A stretch of 15,056 nucleotides of DNA, from positions 1 through 15,056 of the forward strand of contig JBMHDM010000042.1 of assembly GCA_049889395.1 (NCBI GenBank), given 5' to 3'. Below are positions 1-6,307 of the stretch, piece by piece. The notes beneath the pieces were generated by a model. It was given only the letters and a program-made list of their open reading frames with translations. It was not told where the DNA came from and ran no database searches. A program made the translations under genes and the position numbers. The DNA is from UBA3537 sp049889395 (GTDB lineage Bacteria; Bacteroidota; Bacteroidia; Flavobacteriales; Flavobacteriaceae). Within the stretch, counting starts at the first letter, position 1. Each line of letters starts with the position of its first letter.

Positions 1-153
1 TTAGTCAGATTAAGTTACAGAAATGATATTTTAAATTTCTTTGATAAATATGGTTATGAATTAGCAGGTTCTGATACAGATTACGGTTTAGTTGTTAATG
101 GTGTGATTATCAACCAAAACTCTTTAACTTTAATAAAAAAACACTCAAATTAA
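1..153 (+). CDS. C-terminal tail of an unidentified protein (5' end outside window)
   Basis: An open frame runs from the first base to a TAA at 151-153 and gives 50 residues ending in IKKHSN. The piece is hydrophilic, rich in Asn, Asp and Tyr, with a central segment ELAGSDTDYGLVVNG and no membrane segment or motif I can name. Without the start nothing can be said about function. The next gene-like sequence, a broken recombinase on the other strand, overlaps its last bases, so this may belong to an accessory or once-mobile segment. That is inference from position only. It could also be a chance open frame, but amino acid use looks protein-like. Confidence 0.5.
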   Translation, partial: LVRLSYRNDILNFFDKYGYELAGSDTDYGLVVNGVIINQNSLTLIKKHSN

Positions 154-367
154 AGACTGCTTAATCCAAACCATAGGCATATCCTCTTCTTTTAGTTCTG
201 CTACTTCTAAACCTCTTAAATAGGTCAGACTTACATTTATAGATGAATGCCCCATAGCTTTCTGTAGCTTGGTTATTGATCCAGTTCATTTTAAATATTT
301 CTATAGCTCCAGAGTGTCTAAAAGAGTAGAGTGTTATTCTTTCATCAACTGATTTATTACTGCGCTA
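145..367 (-). pseudogene. Tyrosine recombinase (phage-integrase family) C-terminal remnant, frameshifted
   Basis: Read on the minus strand, two frames together give the end of a tyrosine recombinase catalytic domain. The first part (about 367 down to 291) reads LYSFRHSGAIEIFK, which carries the box II arginine. The second (about 289 down to 145) reads LQKAMGHSSINVSLTYLRG, which carries the GHSS histidine motif and the nucleophilic tyrosine (codon at 220-222), and ends at a TGA at 145-147. One extra base near 283-291 separates the two frames. Removing it restores a continuous protein. A stop codon lies just upstream of the first part near 367, and no N-terminal or box I region is found, so the gene is also truncated. 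It is a decayed integrase, a likely scar of an integrated element. It overlaps the end of the convergent partial gene by about 9 bases. Confidence 0.75.
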
Positions 368-408
368 ACAAGTACTAAACGTGGACTAATACTTTGAAAT
401 GTTTTTAT

Positions 409-416
409 TAGTTTTG
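409..416 (+). promoter_or_regulatory. Candidate -7 element TAGTTTTG before the small ORF pair
   Basis: TAGTTTTG fits the Bacteroidota -7 consensus TAnnTTTG and lies 16 bases before the ATG at 433. No -33 TTTG is found at the usual distance (about 19-20 bases), the nearest being only 12 bases upstream, so this is a weak call. Confidence 0.3.
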
Positions 417-432
417 GTTAAAATTAATTTAA

Positions 433-519
433 ATGGATAATAGTTTACTTATAACCCTTATATGTGTTTGTGGCGGTGGGCTTGTTATAATTTTCAGTAC
501 TATAAATAAAAAGAAATGA
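433..519 (+). CDS. 28-residue single-span membrane peptide, translationally coupled to the next gene
   Basis: ATG at 433 to TGA at 517-519 encodes 28 residues: a short MDNS head, one hydrophobic stretch (about residues 5-22, including CVCGGGLVIIF) and a basic tail ending KKK. That layout is typical of a single membrane span with its positive end in the cytoplasm. Its stop codon overlaps the start of the next gene (ATGA at 516-519), a classic sign of translational coupling. I do not recognise a family. The overlap and plausible composition support a real gene, but at this length a chance frame cannot be excluded without conservation data. Confidence 0.45.
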   Translation: MDNSLLITLICVCGGGLVIIFSTINKKK

Positions 520-1052
520 GAATAATAATAAACTTATTATTTACTTGCATTGGTTTAATTATGACAGCTCAAAATAATGCAAAACAATTTCCTGAAGATT
601 TTTTTGGCACGTATAAAGGTGATTTAGAGATTACAAACCCACAAGGGAAACAAACAATCCAAATGGAATTTCACTTAAGACCAACGGATATTTCAGGTAC
701 ATATGATTATATTATAGTTTATATAGTGAATGGAAATAGACAAGAACGCAATTATAACCTATTAGAAAAAGATAAAGCTAAAGGCTTATATCAAGTAGAT
801 GAAAATAATGGCATTCTTTTAGATGTTAAATGTATTAATAATACTTTATTTTCTATGTTTGAAATTCAAGGCAATATATTAAATACAACCGAGAGGTTCT
901 ATGACGATGCAATGGATTTTGAAATCACCTTTGCCAATAAGCGCAATTCAAACACCTCGAAAACGACAGATGAAACCCCTATAAATGTAACCTCATACCC
1001 AATTACAGTATTGCAAAAAGGAAATTTAATAAAACAAAAATTTCAGGAATAG
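516..1052 (+). CDS. Small secreted protein of unknown function
   Basis: This 178-residue protein begins with a signal peptide (MRIIINLLFTCIGLIMTAQ, likely cut near residue 18-19), so it is exported across the inner membrane. The mature part is hydrophilic with a high content of short beta-type segments (FFGTYKGDLEI, GTYDYIIVYIVNG, GNILNTTERFYDD), suggesting a beta-barrel or lipocalin-like fold. That is inference only. There is no lipobox cysteine after the signal, so it is not an obvious lipoprotein. The final 40 residues are Thr/Asn-rich and look unstructured. The ATG start is set by the ATGA overlap with the upstream 28-residue ORF, and the two are probably co-translated. No catalytic motif is visible, and I cannot name the family. 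Confidence 0.8.
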   Translation: MRIIINLLFTCIGLIMTAQNNAKQFPEDFFGTYKGDLEITNPQGKQTIQMEFHLRPTDISGTYDYIIVYIVNGNRQERNYNLLEKDKAKGLYQVDENNGILLDVKCINNTLFSMFEIQGNILNTTERFYDDAMDFEITFANKRNSNTSKTTDETPINVTSYPITVLQKGNLIKQKFQE

Positions 1053-1119
1053 ATTCAAAATTCTTTTAAAACAAAAAATATTGTCTTAGTTTTATATTAT
1101 AACTCTTTAATATTATGCT

Positions 1120-1287
1120 GTGATAAACAAATTATACCGTTATCCTAAAAAAGGTTATCTGGGAGGTGTTTGCCATGGATTTGGCTTATACACCAAAACA
1201 GATCCTATTATTTGGCGTGTTTTGGCCATTTTTGCTGGATTTGGACTAATTTATATTGTTTTTTGGTTGTTTTTAGAAAAAAGATAA
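1120..1287 (+). CDS. PspC-domain small membrane protein, GTG start
   Basis: The frame starting at GTG 1120 and ending at TAA 1285-1287 gives 55 residues. The N-terminal half reads KLYRYPKKGYLGGVCHGFG followed by a DPIIWRVLAI segment. This is the PspC signature: a basic head, a GGVC-G turn, then D-P-x-x-x-R-V. The C-terminal half is one hydrophobic span ending in a basic tail (LEKR). PspC domains occur in phage-shock and envelope-stress proteins and lie at the inner membrane, but a lone domain of this size has no firmly assigned role. A TAA at 1108-1110 in the same frame leaves GTG as the only plausible start. An ATG at 1115 lies in another frame and stops at once. Confidence 0.75.
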   Translation: MINKLYRYPKKGYLGGVCHGFGLYTKTDPIIWRVLAIFAGFGLIYIVFWLFLEKR

Positions 1288-1343
1288 CATGTTTTATGGC
1301 TCCGAATCGTAGTACTCAATGGTTAATTCATAACACTATCGTA

Positions 1344-2387
1344 TCACAATCTCTTCATTTTGGAAGGCACTCGTTGATTCATAACCCTAAACCAAAGCGG
1401 TGGCACAAAGCTGAGTAAAATAGAAGCAGGATACCCCAACGGCAGAGTGGGGCTTTCGTCGTAGCTTTTCAGAACTTGATATTTTTTTGAAGACTTGTAA
1501 TGATGATCGCTGTGCCGAGTGAGTTCATAGAGTACGATACGCCCAATATTGAAGTTAGAGTTCCAGGAGTGGTGTGGTTGGACGCGCTCATAACGACCCG
1601 AAGCCATCTTTTGTCGTCGGAGGCCATAATGCTCAATATAATTGATACTTTCTAAAAACAGAAATGAGATAATGCCTATTGCCAAAGCGAAAACCATTAC
1701 TTCAAACGAAAAAAAGTAAAACACACCCAAAAGATATACCGGTTGAATGAAGTGATACCAAAGCATATCGTTTTTTACAGACCAGAATGACTCATTTCCA
1801 ACTTTTAGTAGTTGCTTTTGACGCCTCCAAGCATCAAAATATTGTTTGGTAACAGATGTAAACCAAAACGAGTAGACCGTCTGATTAAATCTTGCGGTAG
1901 CCCCATCCTCAGGCGTGGCGACATGAAGATGATGTCCAAAATTATGCTCAATATAAAAGTGCATATACAAACAAGGCATATACAATAATTTACTCATAAA
2001 ACGCTCATAGTACGGGCTTCTATGGCCCAACTCGTGAGCGACGTTGATCCCATTTGTGGCTAACAAAATTCCAGATGAAAGCGCCAAGCCAATAGTTTCA
2101 AAAGTAGTGTAATCGTATTTTGAGTAATTTGAAAAGACGATAAATAATAATCCAAAGACAATAGGGACATTAAGGTAGAGCATCACATCAAAAATCCGTT
2201 TTTTATTTTGACTCAAAGCCGCTTCTTTAGAAAGGTTTTCATGACTTTCACCTGTCACCAAATCTAAAAGTGGAAGAACCACAAAGGCAAAAAACACGGC
2301 AGAGTATGTCCAAATTCCAAATGATTCAAAGGAAATAAAAACCGAAATAGGCACCGTATATGCAAACAAGTATTTTAAATCTTTCAT
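1344..2387 (-). CDS. alkB: AlkB-type alkane 1-monooxygenase (membrane di-iron hydroxylase)
   Basis: The 347-residue integral membrane protein belongs to the membrane-bound fatty acid desaturase/hydroxylase superfamily. All histidine motifs of the alkane hydroxylase branch are present: HELGHR (118-123), EHNFGHH (147-153), NYIEHYG (249-255) and RHSDHH (291-296). These histidines bind two irons. The family hydroxylates the terminal carbon of alkanes or similar chains using O2 and electrons from rubredoxin. Hydrophobic spans lie near residues 8-40, 68-86, 96-114 and 212-248. The length is somewhat below that of classical AlkB (about 400). No rubredoxin is fused or encoded nearby, so electrons must come from elsewhere. 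The start at 2387 gives the usual short charged head (MKDLK). The exact substrate cannot be read from sequence, and related hydroxylases acting on fatty acids are possible. Confidence 0.85.
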   Translation of the reverse strand: MKDLKYLFAYTVPISVFISFESFGIWTYSAVFFAFVVLPLLDLVTGESHENLSKEAALSQNKKRIFDVMLYLNVPIVFGLLFIVFSNYSKYDYTTFETIGLALSSGILLATNGINVAHELGHRSPYYERFMSKLLYMPCLYMHFYIEHNFGHHLHVATPEDGATARFNQTVYSFWFTSVTKQYFDAWRRQKQLLKVGNESFWSVKNDMLWYHFIQPVYLLGVFYFFSFEVMVFALAIGIISFLFLESINYIEHYGLRRQKMASGRYERVQPHHSWNSNFNIGRIVLYELTRHSDHHYKSSKKYQVLKSYDESPTLPLGYPASILLSFVPPLWFRVMNQRVPSKMKRL

Positions 2388-2434
2388 TTTCTAAAAATAA
2401 TGAAATTATTATATATTGTATTATAATTCAATCT

Positions 2435-2554
2435 ATGGCACTTAATTCCAAATCTAAACAGCAAGTTTTAATTGTAATATTAGTCATTCTCGTTTTACTA
2501 TTATGGGCAGAAATGGGTGTAGGTGTATTCGGTAGTCCAATAGCCGGAGATTGA
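2435..2554 (+). CDS. 39-residue single-span membrane peptide
   Basis: The ATG at 2435 gives 39 residues: a basic head (MALNSKSKQQ), one strong hydrophobic span (VLIVILVILVLLLW, about residues 11-24), then AEMGVGVFGSPIAGD. The frame stays open further upstream to 2360, but that part overlaps the start of the divergent alkB-like gene and reads like non-coding sequence, so 2435 is preferred. It ends 6 bases before the end of the convergent gene on the other strand. I do not know its function. The layout suggests a small inner-membrane peptide. Confidence 0.5.
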   Translation: MALNSKSKQQVLIVILVILVLLLWAEMGVGVFGSPIAGD

Positions 2555-2560
2555 AAACTT

Positions 2561-3040
2561 TTATGCCTTGTGGGCAGGGGTTAAGTCTGTTGTAGATTGA
2601 TTAGATTTTCTGATGGCTAATTGACAAAATGACTGCCCCGAATTCGACTGGGAAGATAAAACCACAAGTTGACCGCCAATGGATTTCATGAGTTGTCTAT
2701 CATAATTCATGAGTTTATGACATGCCTTTAAATCACCACTTCCCCTTAATGGACAATGTAAATGTATCTCGGTGTAGGCGGTATCTTTGGTAACAGATGT
2801 GATTTTAAAAAACTCTTGCCCATCGGCAGGCATCATGGCTTTCCATTGTTCTGCCAGCCCTCTAGCGTTGGTGGAGGATTTAGGCCCAATAATACGAACA
2901 TTTAGTTTGGCTAAAACTAGTGTTGAATTTTGGATGATACCATCAAAAACAGAATGGCGGCTGAGAGCACCAAGTATTTTTAATACAAAAACAAATAGAC
3001 TTTGTTTATGTAGTAGAATTTTAAGGTTGTCTTTGAACAT
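2561..3040 (-). CDS. Unrecognised 159-residue protein with three conserved-looking cysteines
   Basis: The gene starts with ATG at 3040 inside the end of the DoxX-family gene (20-base overlap), so the two are almost certainly translated from one mRNA. The protein has an amphipathic or hydrophobic head (about residues 8-25), a central alpha/beta region, and a distinctive block with HLHCPLRGSGD (C96), KACHKLMNYDR (C107) and SGQSFCQLAIR (C139). The arrangement CP...D...C...Y-D-R...C loosely recalls the C-terminal part of L-2-amino-thiazoline-4-carboxylic acid hydrolase-like and 4-vinyl-reductase-like domains, which bind small molecules. That resemblance is weak and from memory. No signal peptide is clear. 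Pairing with DoxX suggests a membrane-associated, possibly thiol or redox-linked role. Confidence 0.7.
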   Translation of the reverse strand: MFKDNLKILLHKQSLFVFVLKILGALSRHSVFDGIIQNSTLVLAKLNVRIIGPKSSTNARGLAEQWKAMMPADGQEFFKITSVTKDTAYTEIHLHCPLRGSGDLKACHKLMNYDRQLMKSIGGQLVVLSSQSNSGQSFCQLAIRKSNQSTTDLTPAHKA

Positions 3041-3545
3041 AATAATCTAGTCCTAATTTCCCAGAACCATTAGCGATTCCGAATAACGCTACCCACAAAA
3101 ATCCCAAAGCAGGCAAAATAGGCCATACGCCTTGTTCCATCACTTGTGACCATTTTTGAAAAAAAATGGCTGTGAGCATTGTTAATGCTAACATAACCGA
3201 CCAAAAACGTGTTCCGAAACCGATGGTTAAAAAGATACCGCCAATGGCTTCTGTCGCTGCACCTAGCCAAGCAAACAACCAAGGCGAAAGGGAAAATGGG
3301 AAACCGAATTTTGCTACATCTTCTGTAAACCATGGTGCAACTTCAAAAAGCGATAGGTTTCTATCGCTGTCTGTCCATGGCATTCCAAATTTACTACTTC
3401 CAAAGTCGATTGTCAATAGCAAGCCGCACAATATTCTGGGGATACCTGTAATGAAATCTTGCCACAAAGGGTTGTTATTTTGTTGTAAAAGTTTTCTCAA
3501 AATAGCTTCAGTTTTAATTTCTGTGTTATTCAAAATTGGGCACAA
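3021..3545 (-). CDS. DoxX-family membrane protein, TTG start
   Basis: The 174-residue protein has about four hydrophobic spans (near residues 33-50, 86-108, 113-130 and 141-158). It carries the DoxX-type pattern: an N-terminal RILCGLLLTIDFGSSKF segment, an EAIGGIFLTIGFGTRFW hairpin in the middle, and a C-terminal GSGKLGLDYYV motif. DoxX-like proteins are small inner-membrane proteins linked in other organisms to quinone or thiol redox chemistry and oxidative stress. The precise role here is unknown. An in-frame TAA lies directly upstream of position 3545, so translation probably starts at this TTG. The next in-frame Met (residue 55) would remove the first span. A -7 element at 3565-3572 supports the TTG start. 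The gene overlaps the following minus-strand gene by 20 bases. Confidence 0.8.
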   Translation of the reverse strand: MCPILNNTEIKTEAILRKLLQQNNNPLWQDFITGIPRILCGLLLTIDFGSSKFGMPWTDSDRNLSLFEVAPWFTEDVAKFGFPFSLSPWLFAWLGAATEAIGGIFLTIGFGTRFWSVMLALTMLTAIFFQKWSQVMEQGVWPILPALGFLWVALFGIANGSGKLGLDYYVQRQP

Positions 3546-3564
3546 TTATACTTTATGCCTTAAA

Positions 3565-3572
3565 CAAATATA
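3565..3572 (-). promoter_or_regulatory. -7 element for the DoxX-family operon
   Basis: Read on the minus strand the bases are TATATTTG, a full match to TAnnTTTG, 19 bases before the TTG start at 3545. The nearest TTG upstream is 25 bases away, longer than the usual 19-20, so the -33 part is weak. Confidence 0.5.
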
Positions 3573-3579
3573 AAGAGTT

Positions 3580-3610
3580 TTGTTTAATTTTATTTTGCAA
3601 GTTATTTTTG
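3580..3610 (+). promoter_or_regulatory. Promoter of the secreted 270-residue protein gene (TTG-N20-TATTTTTG)
   Basis: TTTG ending at 3582 is followed after 20 bases by TATTTTTG at 3603-3610. Both the -33 and -7 elements and their spacing fit the Bacteroidota housekeeping promoter. Transcription would start near 3617, leaving a leader of about 40 bases before the ATG at 3658. The site lies next to the divergent DoxX promoter. Confidence 0.6.
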
Positions 3611-3657
3611 TATATTGGACAATGTAACTCATTTTTTAACCAATAATAACAGTACAG

Positions 3658-4470
3658 ATGAAAAAATTATTTTTATTTCTATTGCCGATTTTGTTTACTC
3701 TCTCAGTAAATGCACAAGACGATCGCACTTATGAGGCGGTCACATACCTTAATGATATAAGCGTTTCAGAAATCCCACGCTTCGTAGAATTACACAAAAA
3801 ATTTAGTAACATGGCCCATGATGAAAACCGACTGGTAACAGGCGATTGGCTTTTCAGACATTGGTATGGATCCGGTCATACGTTTGTTATCTATAGACAA
3901 TTTAATTCCATGCAAGATTATCATAGAGATACGGATATGGTTAACCAAAACATCATTAAAATTATTCAAGCTGTTGACAACGAAGAAGAACGTAACGCCC
4001 TTATGGATGAGTGGTCAGAATTGAGAGCGTTTTATGACGGTCATACAGACGAAATCAGAGCAGCCTATCCAGATACAGGATTTACAACCATTGAAAACGT
4101 AGATTTTGATGCGCCTTTCGTTATGTCTGTTGGAAGATATAATTCCTCTGGAAGTTGGTCCGAACTGGGGAATGCTTTTTACAATTGGAGCATAAAGCCA
4201 GAAATCGATCAAGGCGTATGTATTGCAGGTGGGGTATCCTATCACTTTATGGGATCTGGGCCTGAAGTAGAAGTGTGGCAATGTTACAACAGCCTTGTAG
4301 ATTTCGCTACTGCGGTCTCTTCAACTGCAGAAATGTCAGAGGAATCACGACAGGCTATGCGTACCTTTTGGAGCTTAGCCGATGGTGGTCACGAAGATCA
4401 AATCTATTTGCACATAGGGCATATGAACCTAGAAACAGGCAGTTTTGATTTAGCAGGAAAAGATCGTTAA
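3658..4470 (+). CDS. Secreted protein with an internal tandem duplication, function unknown
   Basis: The 270-residue product starts with a clear signal peptide (MKKLFLFLLPILFTLSVNAQ, cut after Q20), so it acts in the periplasm or outside. The mature part looks two-fold repeated. Residues 68-88 contain GSG followed by an aromatic/beta strand and YRQFNSMQDY. Residues 196-216 contain GSG, a strand and WQCYNSLVDF. Each half is followed by a helix and a W-S...D/G-G-H-x-D-x-I block (W119 to I133, W238 to I249). Alternating strands and helices and about 65-residue units suggest two ferredoxin-like (alpha-beta barrel dimer) domains, as in the ABM/NIPSNAP-type superfamily. That is inference. Two cysteines (C188, C209) are in the second half only. 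It has its own promoter and a terminator hairpin after the stop, so it is a single-gene unit. I cannot name a family. Confidence 0.85.
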   Translation: MKKLFLFLLPILFTLSVNAQDDRTYEAVTYLNDISVSEIPRFVELHKKFSNMAHDENRLVTGDWLFRHWYGSGHTFVIYRQFNSMQDYHRDTDMVNQNIIKIIQAVDNEEERNALMDEWSELRAFYDGHTDEIRAAYPDTGFTTIENVDFDAPFVMSVGRYNSSGSWSELGNAFYNWSIKPEIDQGVCIAGGVSYHFMGSGPEVEVWQCYNSLVDFATAVSSTAEMSEESRQAMRTFWSLADGGHEDQIYLHIGHMNLETGSFDLAGKDR

Positions 4471-4494
4471 TACAGTAAAACGTTAAAATCACAA

Positions 4495-4534
4495 ACAAAT
4501 AGAAGCTCTTTTAAGTTGAAGGGCTTTTATTTGT
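4495..4534. terminator. Bidirectional hairpin terminator between the secreted-protein gene and riboflavin synthase
   Basis: Bases 4495-4510 (ACAAATAGAAGCTCTT) pair with 4519-4534 (AAGGGCTTTTATTTGT) over 16 positions, with two mismatches that become G-U pairs in one RNA strand, around an 8-base loop. The T-rich and A-rich flanks allow termination in both directions, as expected between convergent genes. Confidence 0.7.
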
Positions 4535-5128
4535 TTAAATATTTGCGTTAGTATACAATCTCGACACATATTTACCAATTACATCAAATTCCAAGTTAAC
4601 TACGGAACCAATTTTATAGGTTTTAAAATTGGTATGCTCATAGGTGTATGGAATAATAGCCACGCTAAATCCATTGTCTTTTGAATGGACTACCGTCAAA
4701 CTAACACCATTGACGGTAATAGACCCTTTTTCTATGGTTAGGTTCCCTAAAGATGAGTCATATTCAAACGAAAAGATCCAACTCCCATCATGATTTTCAA
4801 TTCCAGTACAAGTCCCAACCTGATCTACATGACCCTGCACCATATGACCATCCAAACGATCACCAAGCTTAAGCCCTCTCTCGAGATTAATAACATCACT
4901 CTGGGTCAATAGGTTGAGGTTAGTTTTATCCAAAGTTTCTTTAATGGCAGTTACCGTGTAGCAAGAATCATTACAGTCCACAACAGTAAGACATACGCCA
5001 TTATGAGACACACTTTGATCGATTTTAAGCTCTGGTGCTAAGCGACTCTTAATAGTTAAATGTAAATTAGTCTCCTCATAATCAAGAGACTCTACGTGAC
5101 CTAAATCTTCAATTATTCCTGTAAACAT
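4535..5128 (-). CDS. ribE: Riboflavin synthase (alpha subunit)
   Basis: This enzyme converts two molecules of 6,7-dimethyl-8-ribityllumazine into riboflavin and a pyrimidine by-product, the last step of vitamin B2 synthesis, in the cytoplasm as a trimer. The 197 residues show the family start MFTGIIEDLG and two homologous lumazine-binding domains. The first carries NGVCLTVV (43-50) and GDRLDGHMVQGHVD (89-102). The second carries KGSITVNGVSLTVV (134-147) and a closing FDVIGKYVSR. Length and both domains match the usual enzyme. It stands alone here, divergent from pdxA with a 58-base spacer to the pdxA ATG. A possible -7 element lies at 5157-5164. The symbol ribE follows Bacillus usage; the E. 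coli name is ribC. Confidence 0.95.
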   Translation of the reverse strand: MFTGIIEDLGHVESLDYEETNLHLTIKSRLAPELKIDQSVSHNGVCLTVVDCNDSCYTVTAIKETLDKTNLNLLTQSDVINLERGLKLGDRLDGHMVQGHVDQVGTCTGIENHDGSWIFSFEYDSSLGNLTIEKGSITVNGVSLTVVHSKDNGFSVAIIPYTYEHTNFKTYKIGSVVNLEFDVIGKYVSRLYTNANI

Positions 5129-5142
5129 CCTTTTAATTTCGT

Positions 5143-5150
5143 TAAATTTG
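5143..5150 (+). promoter_or_regulatory. Candidate -7 element TAAATTTG for pdxA
   Basis: TAAATTTG matches TAnnTTTG and would start transcription near 5157, about 30 bases before the ATG. No good -33 TTG is found at the expected place, which falls inside the start of the divergent gene. Confidence 0.4.
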
Positions 5151-5156
5151 TAGTAT

Positions 5157-5164
5157 CAAAATTA
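5157..5164 (-). promoter_or_regulatory. Candidate -7 element TAATTTTG for riboflavin synthase
   Basis: On the minus strand the bases are TAATTTTG, matching TAnnTTTG, 28 bases before the ATG at 5128. No -33 element at standard spacing is visible, so this is tentative. Confidence 0.35.
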
Positions 5165-5186
5165 CAAACATTATACATCATTTTTG

Positions 5187-6251
5187 ATGAAGAGCAGCAA
5201 AAAAATAAAAGTTGGGGTTTCTATTGGAGATTTGAATGGAATTGGAGGCGAGTTAATTGTTAAAACATTTGAGGACAAGAGGGTGTTGGAGTTTTGCACC
5301 CCAATTATTTATGCCTCTATAAAAACTATGACATTTTTCCAGCAACATTTTTCAAGCGCCATCCATTTTAACGTACTCAAATCAATAGACCAAGTCGCCC
5401 ATTCAAAAATCAATGTAATTAATGTTTGGAATAATGAGGTTAAAATCGAATTTGGTAAAGAAACCACCCAAGCAGGGCGGTATGCTATCGCCTCTTTTGA
5501 AGCTGCGGTACAAGATTTAAAGACCGATAAAATCGATATGTTATTAACGGCCCCAATTCACAAGCACAATATTCAAACTGAAACCTTCAAATTTCCTGGA
5601 CATACCGATTATTTGAATCAAGAGTTGGACGGACAGAGTTTAATGTTTATGATTTCAGATAATTTACGAGTAGGCCTCTTAACCGATCATGTCCCATTAA
5701 GTGAAATCTCAACTCATATAAACGAAGATTTGATTCGACAAAAGATTGACGTCATCCATCAGTCACTTGAAATGGATTTTGGTATACGATCACCAAAAAT
5801 TGCAGTATTAGGCATCAATCCCCACACTGGAGATAATGGCGTTATTGGCACAGAAGATGATACCCTTCTGCGTCCTGTAATACAATCGATTAAAGCGTCA
5901 GGTAAATTGGTCTATGGACCTTACGCCGCCGATAGTTTTTTTGGGACACCCAATTTTCTAAACTTCGATGCCATTGTGGCCTCATATCATGATCAAGGTC
6001 TGATTCCTTTTAAAACCTTAACCTTTGGGAAAGGCGTTAATTTTACTGCAGGACTTGATAAGATCAGAGTGTCACCAGACCATGGTACCGCCTTTGATAT
6101 AGCTGGAAAAGGGATTGCCAATACGGACTCTTTTAAACAAGCCTTATTTAGTGGACTGGATATTTATAAAACCCGCAAGATGAACTTGGAACTCTACGCT
6201 AATCCGCTAAAAATATCAAAAAAAGAAGGGAAAAATAAAACGAACGCCTAA
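5187..6251 (+). CDS. pdxA: 4-hydroxythreonine-4-phosphate dehydrogenase
   Basis: PdxA oxidises 4-phosphohydroxy-L-threonine with NAD to give 3-amino-1-hydroxyacetone phosphate for the DXP-dependent pyridoxal phosphate pathway. The protein is 354 residues from the ATG at 5187. A TTG directly before it could add one residue but is less likely. Family landmarks are in order: SIGDLNGIGGEL near the start, TAPIHKHNI (about 121-129), FPGHTDYL (about 136-143), LTDHV, INPHTGDNG, GPYAADSFFG and YHDQGLIPFK. The metal-binding histidines are at 168, 213 and 268 by ATG numbering, very close to the E. coli positions. Length is slightly above the usual 330 because of a basic tail (KKEGKNKTNA). It is divergent from riboflavin synthase and just upstream of the YceD gene. 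Confidence 0.95.
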   Translation: MKSSKKIKVGVSIGDLNGIGGELIVKTFEDKRVLEFCTPIIYASIKTMTFFQQHFSSAIHFNVLKSIDQVAHSKINVINVWNNEVKIEFGKETTQAGRYAIASFEAAVQDLKTDKIDMLLTAPIHKHNIQTETFKFPGHTDYLNQELDGQSLMFMISDNLRVGLLTDHVPLSEISTHINEDLIRQKIDVIHQSLEMDFGIRSPKIAVLGINPHTGDNGVIGTEDDTLLRPVIQSIKASGKLVYGPYAADSFFGTPNFLNFDAIVASYHDQGLIPFKTLTFGKGVNFTAGLDKIRVSPDHGTAFDIAGKGIANTDSFKQALFSGLDIYKTRKMNLELYANPLKISKKEGKNKTNA

Positions 6252-6278
6252 GATCGCATAAATTTGAGCAAAAATTTA

Positions 6279-6286
6279 TATATTTG
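6279..6286 (+). promoter_or_regulatory. -7 element TATATTTG for the YceD-rpmF operon
   Basis: TATATTTG is a full match to TAnnTTTG and lies 21 bases before the ATG at 6308. A TTTG at 6263-6266 is only 12 bases upstream, too close for a normal -33 element. Confidence 0.5.
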
Positions 6287-6307
6287 CACGCTTAAATATG
6301 CAGCGCA

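Noticed and set aside
361..385. GCGCTAACAA-like sequence resembling an integron recombination site half
   Set aside because: The matching partner site and the expected inverted-repeat layout are not present, and no integron integrase is seen. The nearby recombinase is a phage type remnant.
1170..1418. Open frame of 82 codons on the plus strand
   Set aside because: It overlaps the PspC frame and the end of the alkB-like gene, its composition (many Trp, His, Cys) is not protein-like, and both overlapped frames have clear family motifs.
3166..3573. Plus-strand open frame of 135 codons opposite the DoxX gene
   Set aside because: It is antisense to a well-supported membrane protein gene and has no recognisable motif.
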